From a virus: DNA of 38,749 bases. The stretch lies in the IMG/VR virus record IMGVR_UViG_3300048583_000081, positions 1 through 38,749 of that record, one strand, 5' to 3'. The notes under the pieces were generated by a model. That model was given only the letters and a program-made list of their open reading frames with translations. It was not told the origin of the DNA and made no database searches. This document shows, piece after piece, positions 18,203 to 25,415 of this stretch; position 1 is the stretch's first letter; the number at the start of each line of letters is the position of its first letter. The position numbers and the translations under genes were made by a program.

Positions 18203-19894
18203 ATGACCTACCCGGAGCCGCTGCCGGACAGCGCCAGTGAAGGTGAAGCCGGACACATTGACGATCACAACCAGATCGTCGCTGCTGTTCGCGCTGTCGA
18301 CATTCGACTCAACGCTGCTGAGCTAGCTCTTCCCGGCAAGGCCGCGACTCACTCACACCCGTACGACGCAGCAGGCTCCGCTGCGGCTGCTCAGGCTGCT
18401 GCGGTGCAGCGCGCCAATCACACCGGATCGCAGCTCGCCTCCACCATTAGCGACTTCAACACGGCGGTTCGCACGAACCGTTTGGATCAGATGGCGGCGC
18501 CGACGGCTGCGGTGGCGATGGGGTCGCAGCGGATCACGGGCCTGGGGGCGCCGACCGCTTCGACGGATGCGGCGACGAAGGGTTATGTTGATGCGGCTGG
18601 GGGCGGTGTCAACGCTGTCGATGTGGAAGCCTATGGCGCTGTCGCGGACGGGGCGGCGTGCTGGCTGATTTCCACGTCGTCGGCCTCTACGACGCTGCTT
18701 GCCGTCGCGGTGGCGGGGACGTTCACCGACGTCCCGTTCAAGGATGCCGACGTCGGGAAGACTATCCGCATCAGCCCCGCCAACTTCTCTACGGCGACGG
18801 TGACGCGGACGATTACGGCGGTCGCCTCCGATGGGATGTCAGCCACGATCAACTCGGCCCCCGGCTTCACGTCCGGTGCCGCTATCGCGGATTGGGGTGG
18901 CACCGATAACACCGCCGCGATTCAGGCGGCGATTGACGACGCGAACGGCAGGATCGTCCGCTTCGGTCCGGGCGTGTATCGGGTGACCGGCGAGCTGATC
19001 CTGCGGAACGGAACCCGGTTGCAGGGTGTCGGCTGGGGCTGGTTGAACGGTGTCAAGGCGACGGGCACGACGCAGCATCAGAACATCGGCACCACCATCG
19101 TCCTGTCGCGGGGTGTGGATGATGCGGTGCTGTCGAACGATCCGGCGGTGCCGACTCATTCGGTGACGATCCGGGGCATGAGGATCATCGGCTCCACGGA
19201 GCCGTCTGCCGCGCACGGCACGGTGAACTGCTTCGGCAACGCCTTGGGTGCGGGGCAGAACGTCCAATGGGTGCTGGACGATCTGGATGTGGTGGGCGGC
19301 AAGCACGCCTTCTACGGCTACTACATGGGCATCGGGTACATCACCGACTCCAACCTTGGATTGACCCGCCTGGACGCGATGCGATTTGAGAACTGTTACG
19401 ACTCGGTGCTTCGTGGCGTGTCCGCGCTGGTGAACACGGTGGCGGGCCAGACCGGTTCCGCGATCTACATCGACTCCGCTTCGCACGGCTTCGTGATCAA
19501 CGGGTGCCTACCTCAGTGGGGTAAGTATTCGCTGTACCTGGCGGGCGACGGTCACACCGTCACGGGTAACCGTTTCGACTCTGCGGAGCAGGCGGGCATC
19601 TACATGGACGGTGCCTACCAATGCACCGTGTCAGGGAACAACCTGTGGTGGTTCGCCAGTGGCCTCGGAATGTCGTCGGGGATCAGGGCCGGTATCGCGA
19701 TTGCGGGCAATACCCGCATCTGTTCGGTGGTCGGCAACGTCATCGGTGACGCTGACAACTCAATCCTGGTCGGTGTCTCATTCGGTGGCACCGGGTCGTA
19801 CAACGCGATTGGCCCGAACGCTATCGGCCAATGCGGGACCGCCCGATTGAGCAACACGAACACGGGCTCCAACAACACCGTGACCGGGCCGTAA
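18203..19894 (+). CDS. Tail spike with right-handed beta-helix (pectate-lyase-like) domain
   Basis: This 563-residue protein has three parts. Residues 1-45 repeat the GEAGHxDDHN attachment module of the preceding fibre. Residues about 95-130 hold the common phage collar motif (RITGLGAPTASTDAATKGYV). From about residue 140 it reads as a pectin-lyase-fold spike: VEAYGAVADG, then DNTAAIQAAIDDANGRIVRF and GVYRVTGELILRNGTRLQGV, followed by many short N-rich, G-rich rungs. Such spikes bind and often cleave surface polysaccharide. I cannot name the active site. Codon use shifts to GCG/GGG/TCG-rich from about 18480, which suggests that the spike domain was acquired separately from its anchor. Confidence 0.8.
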   Translation: MTYPEPLPDSASEGEAGHIDDHNQIVAAVRAVDIRLNAAELALPGKAATHSHPYDAAGSAAAAQAAAVQRANHTGSQLASTISDFNTAVRTNRLDQMAAPTAAVAMGSQRITGLGAPTASTDAATKGYVDAAGGGVNAVDVEAYGAVADGAACWLISTSSASTTLLAVAVAGTFTDVPFKDADVGKTIRISPANFSTATVTRTITAVASDGMSATINSAPGFTSGAAIADWGGTDNTAAIQAAIDDANGRIVRFGPGVYRVTGELILRNGTRLQGVGWGWLNGVKATGTTQHQNIGTTIVLSRGVDDAVLSNDPAVPTHSVTIRGMRIIGSTEPSAAHGTVNCFGNALGAGQNVQWVLDDLDVVGGKHAFYGYYMGIGYITDSNLGLTRLDAMRFENCYDSVLRGVSALVNTVAGQTGSAIYIDSASHGFVINGCLPQWGKYSLYLAGDGHTVTGNRFDSAEQAGIYMDGAYQCTVSGNNLWWFASGLGMSSGIRAGIAIAGNTRICSVVGNVIGDADNSILVGVSFGGTGSYNAIGPNAIGQCGTARLSNTNTGSNNTVTGP

Positions 19895-19904
19895 GGGGGG
19901 CGAC

Positions 19905-20615
19905 GTGCCAACAACTATCGCGGACTTCGAGGGCACTAACGGCGCCTACCCGACTGCGACCAGCCCGTTCACGGTTTACTCGTTGCCGAACGGCAATAGC
20001 ACCGACTTCGCTAACGACAACGGAGTGGCGTACCTGGGGAGCCTGTCCGGGGCAACGGCCAGCGCCACGCAGTTCGCGGGATTCTTTGACAACTCGCCGT
20101 CTGCGACTACTTACTTCCGGGCTTACTACCGGCTGTCCTACACGCCATCCAACAATCATGCGGTAATGGCGCTTTACGGATCAGCGTTCGCCACTTCGAT
20201 CATTGTTGGGTTCGGGACAAGCCGCCAACTTTGGGTTCAGGCGAACCCTGGCGGAACTAACCCCAGCGACGGCGCTCTCTACAACGGGTCCAGTAACCAG
20301 TTGCCGAATAGTGGTGCGTGGGTGCGTGTGGAGGCGGCGCTGACCGCCACAACGTGCCATGCGAAGGTGTGGACGACGGACCCGGCTTCCACCGGCACCC
20401 CGGATATTGACACGGGTTCGCTTTCCTTCACTTCGCTGGGGGCGTTGAGTCAGGTCGTGGTCGGTGCGTGGTCGCAGGCGCCGGGCGGCGGTGCGTGGCG
20501 CACGTTCACCACTTACATCGGCATGGACTCCATCGCCTATGACACGTCAACGTGGGTCGGTCCTGCTGGCGCTGGAAGCGCAGGCGACTCGTATGCCGGA
20601 ATCGTGCCGATCTGA
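19905..20615 (+). CDS. Lectin-like (concanavalin A/LamG-fold) appendage protein
   Basis: This 236-residue protein starts at GTG, with AGGGGGG upstream. It opens TTIADFEGTNGAYPTATSPF and continues with alternating beta strands, aromatic residues and a terminal GMDSIAYDTSTWVGP segment. That pattern is typical of LamG/concanavalin-like jelly rolls in which the last strand packs on the first (IADFEG ... MDSIAYD). Carbohydrate binding is inferred, with no catalytic residues recognised. The stop overlaps the next start (TGATG), and its codon use resembles the spike domain, so both may have come in as one module. Confidence 0.6.
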   Translation: MPTTIADFEGTNGAYPTATSPFTVYSLPNGNSTDFANDNGVAYLGSLSGATASATQFAGFFDNSPSATTYFRAYYRLSYTPSNNHAVMALYGSAFATSIIVGFGTSRQLWVQANPGGTNPSDGALYNGSSNQLPNSGAWVRVEAALTATTCHAKVWTTDPASTGTPDIDTGSLSFTSLGALSQVVVGAWSQAPGGGAWRTFTTYIGMDSIAYDTSTWVGPAGAGSAGDSYAGIVPI

Positions 20616-20923
20616 TGGGCACTTACGGCAGCCTCGGCTCTTACGGCTCGCTCGGCCTGTACGGGTCGCTCGGCGGCGGTGGTGGCAAGGCGCTGAAGTG
20701 GGAGATCTCCGTCTTCAAGGGAGCCAACGTCGATGGCAGCACGCCGGATGTCACGTTGCTCGTGGATGCCACGGTTCCCAACGGGTTCTTGGACATGAAC
20801 TTCGCCAACAGTGTCGGGGGGTCCACCGGGTTCGACGACATGATCTGGGACGACACGAACATCCCCACCCGAACCCCGACCTTCACTGCTGGGTCTGACT
20901 TCGTTGGCGTGGAGCCGATCTGA
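20615..20923 (+). CDS. Small virion protein with YGSLG repeats
   Basis: This 102-residue protein starts at the ATG of a TGATG overlap with the lectin-like gene. Residues 4-20 contain three YGSLG units, followed by a Gly run. The rest is a beta-rich domain (ALKWEISVFKGANVDGSTPD) with many Asp and ending VGVEPI. The preceding protein also ends GIVPI, so the two may share a C-terminal packing motif. It could be a tip or decoration protein. I do not recognise a family. Confidence 0.6.
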   Translation: MGTYGSLGSYGSLGLYGSLGGGGGKALKWEISVFKGANVDGSTPDVTLLVDATVPNGFLDMNFANSVGGSTGFDDMIWDDTNIPTRTPTFTAGSDFVGVEPI

Positions 20924-21243
20924 TGGACCAGGAACTTGACCCCGTACGAGAGCGCCTGAATCACGCCAAGGAGCGCCTGCGTACCGAGGTTGAACGAAGC
21001 GGGTCGCTGGACGGTGACGATCTCGTCACCGTCTACGACGACGTCCTGCTCGTGTGGGACGCCTACAACGTGAATGCTCGTGTTCGACATGCAGTGATTG
21101 ACACCCGGCTTGACCACCTGGAGAAGACGAAGGTGGACAAGAATCCCCGTGCAGCCAAGGCGTTCTGGATCTTGCTGCCCGTGCTGGCGACCTTCGCTCT
21201 CGGTGTCGCGTTTTACCTGTTCACCGGAGGATCCAATGGTTGA
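20923..21243 (+). CDS. Membrane protein with coiled-coil N-terminus and one C-terminal TM segment
   Basis: This 106-residue protein starts in a TGATG overlap with the previous gene. Residues 1-75 are charged and helical. Residues about 81-101 (AFWILLPVLATFALGVAFYL) are one membrane span, leaving a very short Gly/Ser tail outside. It lies at the start of the membrane-protein and holin cluster. The topology, cytoplasmic domain first, suits an antiholin or a holin partner, but this is inferred from position alone. Confidence 0.65.
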   Translation: MDQELDPVRERLNHAKERLRTEVERSGSLDGDDLVTVYDDVLLVWDAYNVNARVRHAVIDTRLDHLEKTKVDKNPRAAKAFWILLPVLATFALGVAFYLFTGGSNG

Positions 21244-21772
21244 CACCGAGAGGCTTGAGAAAACGAAGGAACGCGCCTGGAGTTCCGCGCTCGGCGCTGT
21301 CATCACTGTCTCGGTGATCCTGCTGGGCACTCTGGTCTGGCTTTTCTGGCCCTATCCGCGAGTCACTTCAACCGGAACGGGAACTGTCTCCAACCTCGAT
21401 TCGCGCGGGTACTTCGAGACCGGCGATGTCATCAGGTGGACGACCCCGGAGGTGTGTCAGCCTGAAGGTCGTACCGATGTCACGGTCCAGGCGATCCTTG
21501 ACTTTGCGGGTCCCGATGGAGCGGTCGCTACATCTGACACCTTGGTAGTGTCTCGGTCCTTTGACGTTCGTGGCTTCCCCGAGTGCGTCCGAGACAATCC
21601 CACCACGGCTTATGTAGACGGGAACCTGCCCAGCGGGACGTATCGGTTCGAGGTCCGCGCTTGCGTTCAGAACCCGACACCCCGCCCCAAGTGCGACACG
21701 TTCCCCGGTCCTACAGGGGTGAAGATCGTGCGGATCGCTGGTAACGAACCCACCCCGAATCCGGTACCCTGA
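21236..21772 (+). CDS. Single-pass membrane protein with exported Cys-containing domain
   Basis: This 178-residue protein overlaps the upstream gene by 8 bases and has GGAGG before its ATG. A TM segment lies at residues about 17-38 (SALGAVITVSVILLGTLVWL). The remaining 140 residues form a beta-rich domain with four Cys (near residues 66, 119, 142 and 149), which could be disulfides in an exported domain. The tail is Pro-rich. It sits between another TM protein and the holin. A role in lysis or superinfection control is possible; no family is recognised. Confidence 0.65.
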   Translation: MVDTERLEKTKERAWSSALGAVITVSVILLGTLVWLFWPYPRVTSTGTGTVSNLDSRGYFETGDVIRWTTPEVCQPEGRTDVTVQAILDFAGPDGAVATSDTLVVSRSFDVRGFPECVRDNPTTAYVDGNLPSGTYRFEVRACVQNPTPRPKCDTFPGPTGVKIVRIAGNEPTPNPVP

Positions 21773-21798
21773 CCCCGACCATCAACCCAGGAGGAAAC

Positions 21799-22065
21799 AT
21801 GTCCGACGTTCTCACCAAGGAGTTCTGGATCGATGCGCGTGAGCGCCTGATCCGCACCTTCGTCCAGGTGTTTCTGGTGACGCTGCCGCTGCAGACCGTC
21901 TCCGACAGCCTGTTCGCTGGAGACTGGCAGGCACTCAAGGTGCTCGGGCTGCAGGCGCTTACCGCAGCTGCCGGCGCCAGCCTCTCGCTGCTGTGGTCCC
22001 TGATCGTGGCCAAGAAGCCGGGCACCGTCTCGCCCGCATCGGGCGCCTCCCTGCCAGCAGCATGA
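21799..22065 (+). CDS. Holin (r1t-like)
   Basis: This 88-residue protein has a start FWIDARERLIRTFVQVF that resembles holins of the r1t family, which read FWxDAxERAxKT. Two hydrophobic segments follow at residues about 17-35 and 45-72, and the C-terminus is Ser/Pro/Ala-rich. It has a strong ribosome site (AGGAGG, bases 21789-21794). It would permeabilise the inner membrane so that the amidase at 29073-29969 reaches the wall. The stop overlaps the next gene as ATGA. The endolysin is 7 kb away, an unusual separation. Confidence 0.75.
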   Translation: MSDVLTKEFWIDARERLIRTFVQVFLVTLPLQTVSDSLFAGDWQALKVLGLQALTAAAGASLSLLWSLIVAKKPGTVSPASGASLPAA

Positions 22066-22238
22066 AGCCCACCGACCGGGTCCAGGTCTTCCGCGAAAAG
22101 CGGGGGCCTGTCCCACGCTGGCGCTGGCGAGTGAAGGCGGCGAACCGTCGCACCATCGCCACGTCGGGCGAGTCTTTCGTCAGCCGGGGCAACGCTGTGC
22201 GGGCAGCGATCCGCGTCACAGGCCGCGAGCCGGAATAG
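22062..22238 (+). CDS. DUF1508 (YegP-like) small protein
   Basis: This 58-residue protein starts within the ATGA overlap with the holin. The core RWRVKAANRRTIATSGESFV resembles the DUF1508/YegP repeat pattern (xWRLKAxNGxxIAxSGExY), and the next helix begins SRGNAVRAAIR. Families of this type are small single alpha/beta units of unknown role that occur in bacteria and phages. The N-terminus is very basic. Translational coupling to the holin suggests co-expression in the late operon. Confidence 0.7.
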   Translation: MKPTDRVQVFREKRGPVPRWRWRVKAANRRTIATSGESFVSRGNAVRAAIRVTGREPE

Positions 22239-22251
22239 AGAGGAGCAGCAG

Positions 22252-23649
22252 ATGGCGGATTACGGAGCGACCACGTTCAACCAACCTGGACAGTTCCAGG
22301 GCTGGGTGATTCCTGGGCCGCCTCCGGGATCAGCCGCGCCTGCTGCTGCGCCGGCTGCTGCTCCTGCACCCCGAGTCATCCAGGCCCCGCCTGCCACAGT
22401 GAGTGGTGGGTGGGGTTGGCTCAACCCGGCCAACTGGAATGCCCCGTGGCTGAACCCGCAGTCCTGGACCATGAGCGAAGGCCCGATCCCGCTGCCCACC
22501 GTTCAGACACCGGAGGAGCAGGCCACCGCGACTGTCGAGCTGCAGCCCAACAACCCGAACTGGAGCCTGCAGGACATTCCGAAGTGGAATGCCCCGGACG
22601 AGCAGAAGGCTGCTCTCGCCGCAGCGGGTATGAACTATGGGCAGGCTGCTCCCGAGAAGCCGGAGCCGCTCGCCCTGGTGGACATGAAGAGTGCGAACCC
22701 ACTGACGGAACACACCTACCAGATCAGCGACCGGGACTGGAGTGCTATCCAGCGATCCAACGGGCAGTGGGTCGACCCGGCGAAGAACCCGGCACCGGAG
22801 ATCCGGACGGGCTGGGACATGAGTGCGCCCATGACCGCCGATGCGTTTGCCGCCCTGAGCGAAGATCAGCGACGGGCTGTTGAGTTCAATACCCTGCTGC
22901 TCGATGCACGTGAGCAGGACCTGAAGACGCAGCAGGCGCTCACTGGTGCAGACCTTGAGCAGTACAACAAGGACGTCGACATCATCTTCGGCATGGGCGG
23001 CGGGTCGAACGTCGTCGCACCCAACACGGTCAAGATGCTCAAGGGCCTGGGTATGGAGCTGCAGGGTCAGGACCTTGATGACTTCCTCTCCGGCGAGGCT
23101 GCGGTGCAGCTCAATGAGTTGCTCGAGTTCCAGCTGCCACAGACACCCAACATGATCATCAAGCCCACGGGTCAGACCGGGATGAATCAGGACCTGGTCG
23201 ACTTCGCGTACGGGCGTTCCGCCGAGAACCGCGACCGTGTGACGGCTGTGGCGATTCGCAAGGCGGGCGAGCTCATCGACGCTGCCCTGAAGCGCCAGGA
23301 CATCCAGCAGCCTGATTGGGTCGGAACCGTTTGGGAAGGTCTGGGCATCCAGAAGGACAAGCCCGTGGGCTGGAACAGCGACCGGACGCAGGACGACCCG
23401 CTGTTCCAGCAGGAGCAGTTCTACCAGGGCGCCTACAACTACCTGCGTAACCCGGCCAACGCCGACCTCAACGGCTTCTGGAACTCGGTCAAGAGCGCCG
23501 GTCTCAACGAGCAGGAGATCGACGAGCTCTTCAAGTACGTTGACACCCGTGCACAGTGGGAGAAGCGCACCGGGTTCACAGCCGAAGGAGCCAGGGTCGG
23601 CGACGATGTCCGCACGTTCGCAGGGCTAGGAGGACCCGCCAATGGCTAA
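22252..23649 (+). CDS. Unknown protein, probable internal virion protein
   Basis: This 465-residue protein starts at ATG with AGAGGAG upstream. Residues 20-55 are Ala/Pro-rich and probably disordered. Residues 55-125 hold two related Trp-rich segments (WGWLNPANWNAPWLNPQSW and NWSLQDIPKWNAPDEQ). From residue 200 on the protein is helical and acidic. It lies between the lysis genes and the tail adaptor, where podoviruses carry internal and ejection proteins, and it overlaps the next helical gene by 8 bases. No enzyme motif was seen. Confidence 0.6.
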   Translation: MADYGATTFNQPGQFQGWVIPGPPPGSAAPAAAPAAAPAPRVIQAPPATVSGGWGWLNPANWNAPWLNPQSWTMSEGPIPLPTVQTPEEQATATVELQPNNPNWSLQDIPKWNAPDEQKAALAAAGMNYGQAAPEKPEPLALVDMKSANPLTEHTYQISDRDWSAIQRSNGQWVDPAKNPAPEIRTGWDMSAPMTADAFAALSEDQRRAVEFNTLLLDAREQDLKTQQALTGADLEQYNKDVDIIFGMGGGSNVVAPNTVKMLKGLGMELQGQDLDDFLSGEAAVQLNELLEFQLPQTPNMIIKPTGQTGMNQDLVDFAYGRSAENRDRVTAVAIRKAGELIDAALKRQDIQQPDWVGTVWEGLGIQKDKPVGWNSDRTQDDPLFQQEQFYQGAYNYLRNPANADLNGFWNSVKSAGLNEQEIDELFKYVDTRAQWEKRTGFTAEGARVGDDVRTFAGLGGPANG

Positions 23650-24655
23650 GGCAGGTGTGACCCCGGTCATCCCCAAGGAGACGTCGAGCAGCACGCGCCC
23701 CAAGACTGTCGTCCCTGAGGACCCGAACAAGGCTGCCCGCGATCAGGCCGCTGACCTTGCGGCACAGGCCCGAGCCGATGCGCTCGCTGCCGAGAAGCGA
23801 GCCAACGCACGCGCTGATGCTGACAAGCGACGCGCCGGCAAGCGTTACCTCTCCGGGGCGCAGAACCTCGAAGGCCAGGCGCGAGCGATCGAGAACGCGC
23901 TCAAGACGCAGTTCGGCAAGAACCTCAAGAGCAACCTGGCCGACGTCGGGCTGAACCTCAAGCAGCAGGTCGATGTCCTCACCTCGGGCGCTAAGGCTCG
24001 TGGTGCTCAGTTCGTCGCCACAGCCCGTGACAACGAGAAGGCCACCGCCGATGCGTTGATGGGCTCCGCACAGAACATGACGCGCGAGCGGGCCGACGCG
24101 ATGGCGCAGCTGGTTCAGCAGGGCGCCGGCGAGACCGACACCATGCGCTCGATGCTGATGGCGGCTCGCAACATGCAGGCCAACGCAAGTGAAGCCAATC
24201 GCTCCTACTTCGACACGGTGCGGTCGATCAACACGGGCATCACTGACTTGAACGTCGACACCAAGACCGCGCTGTCGAACATGTACATGTCAGCGGAGCA
24301 GGAGCGTGACCGCCTCTACACGGACTACTACAGCCGCCGGGGTGAGGCGTACACCCAGCTCGGGAACATCCGTGGCCAGCAGCAGGATCTCTACGAGCAG
24401 GCTGGCGAGATGGGTGTCAAGGCAGGCAAGGGTGAGATGGCGCAGACTGAGAAGCAGCGCGACACTGCCTACGGCAACGCCTCCAAGGAGATCGGCAACG
24501 ACTACAAGCAGAAGCCGCTCCCGGACTGGGTGAAGAATTACAAGGGGCAGGGCAAGGTGGCGGAGCGCCAGTCCAACACCAACCTCGCCGCAGCTGTCAC
24601 GATCGGCAAGGCTGAGAAGGCTGAAGGCGCGTCGCTGCGGAGGTGGGAAGGTTGA
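23642..24655 (+). CDS. Long helical protein, probable internal virion/ejection protein
   Basis: This 337-residue protein is almost all helix former, rich in Ala, Gln, Lys, Arg, Asp and Glu with hardly any Pro between residues 45 and 300. That fits a coiled coil or a gp14/gp15-like internal core protein. The N-terminal 35 residues are Thr/Pro-rich. It has an internal-repeat feel (ADALAAEKRANARADADKRR). It overlaps the preceding gene (ATGGCTAA) and runs into the start of the adaptor. A role in the ejectosome or core stack is inferred from composition and location. Confidence 0.6.
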   Translation: MAKAGVTPVIPKETSSSTRPKTVVPEDPNKAARDQAADLAAQARADALAAEKRANARADADKRRAGKRYLSGAQNLEGQARAIENALKTQFGKNLKSNLADVGLNLKQQVDVLTSGAKARGAQFVATARDNEKATADALMGSAQNMTRERADAMAQLVQQGAGETDTMRSMLMAARNMQANASEANRSYFDTVRSINTGITDLNVDTKTALSNMYMSAEQERDRLYTDYYSRRGEAYTQLGNIRGQQQDLYEQAGEMGVKAGKGEMAQTEKQRDTAYGNASKEIGNDYKQKPLPDWVKNYKGQGKVAERQSNTNLAAAVTIGKAEKAEGASLRRWEG

Positions 24656-25407
24656 GCAACCCCGAGGTCGAGCTTACGCTTGAGGAGGCGGTCGCTGAGG
24701 TTCTCAACCAGCTGACCGGCCTCGATCTCGAGTATCGCCCGGAGCAGGACCGCTTCCGCTCCATCACGCGCCAGCTGAATCGGGCGTTGCGATCGAACGC
24801 GCTCGAGAACGAGTGGGGCTTCTATGCCACCCGAGCCACGGTAGGGGTGGCAACTGAGGGCCAACAGCGCATCGCGCTGCCTGGATCCAAGCGTCCTCGC
24901 ATCATCAACGACGATGCTGTGACGCTGATGGACGAAGACGGCAAGCCCGTGCGCTGGGCCTACTTCCTTCCGCGCGATGCGCTGCACAAGTACGCGGACC
25001 GCGAGGAGCTGCGCTGCGCCTGGACCCGGCAGTACATCGACTTCTCCCGCCCGTTCTGGGCCTCGGAGGATGGACTGACCATCGAAGCCACCGTCATGCG
25101 TGAGCCGGAGATGTTCCGCCTCCCCGTGTCAGGCGAAGAGGTTCCGGACGAAGTGCTGCACCAGACCATCGACTTCGACTTCCCGGACGTCATCATCGCC
25201 CGTGCAGCGTTCTACTACGCGCAGACGGACCCGGTCATGCAGCCCCGCGTCCAGACGCTGGAGGGCATCTACAAGGACTTGATGTACCAGCTCATCGAGC
25301 GTGACACCCGCATGTCGGATTCGCCCTATATCAACGAGACCATCGTGCCGGTGCAGAGTGGGCTCGTCCCGCCGGCATTCCACCACCAGCACCCGCACGC
25401 TAACTAG
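24652..25407 (+). CDS. Tail adaptor (tail tubular protein A-like)
   Basis: This protein of about 251 residues matches the podovirus adaptor that joins portal and nozzle (T7 gp11-type). It shows a mid-helical N-terminus (EVELTLEEAVAEVLNQLTGL), a segment ALRSNALENEWGFYATR with the typical aromatic pattern, and a C-terminal helix carrying YAQTDPVMQPRVQTLEG. I chose TTG at 24652, inside TTGA with the previous stop, because GGAGG lies 8 bases before it. A GTG at 24643 would add three residues but has a poorly placed ribosome site. It is directly followed by the nozzle, the usual order. Confidence 0.7.
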   Translation: MSNPEVELTLEEAVAEVLNQLTGLDLEYRPEQDRFRSITRQLNRALRSNALENEWGFYATRATVGVATEGQQRIALPGSKRPRIINDDAVTLMDEDGKPVRWAYFLPRDALHKYADREELRCAWTRQYIDFSRPFWASEDGLTIEATVMREPEMFRLPVSGEEVPDEVLHQTIDFDFPDVIIARAAFYYAQTDPVMQPRVQTLEGIYKDLMYQLIERDTRMSDSPYINETIVPVQSGLVPPAFHHQHPHAN

Positions 25408-25415
25408 GAGGTTCA

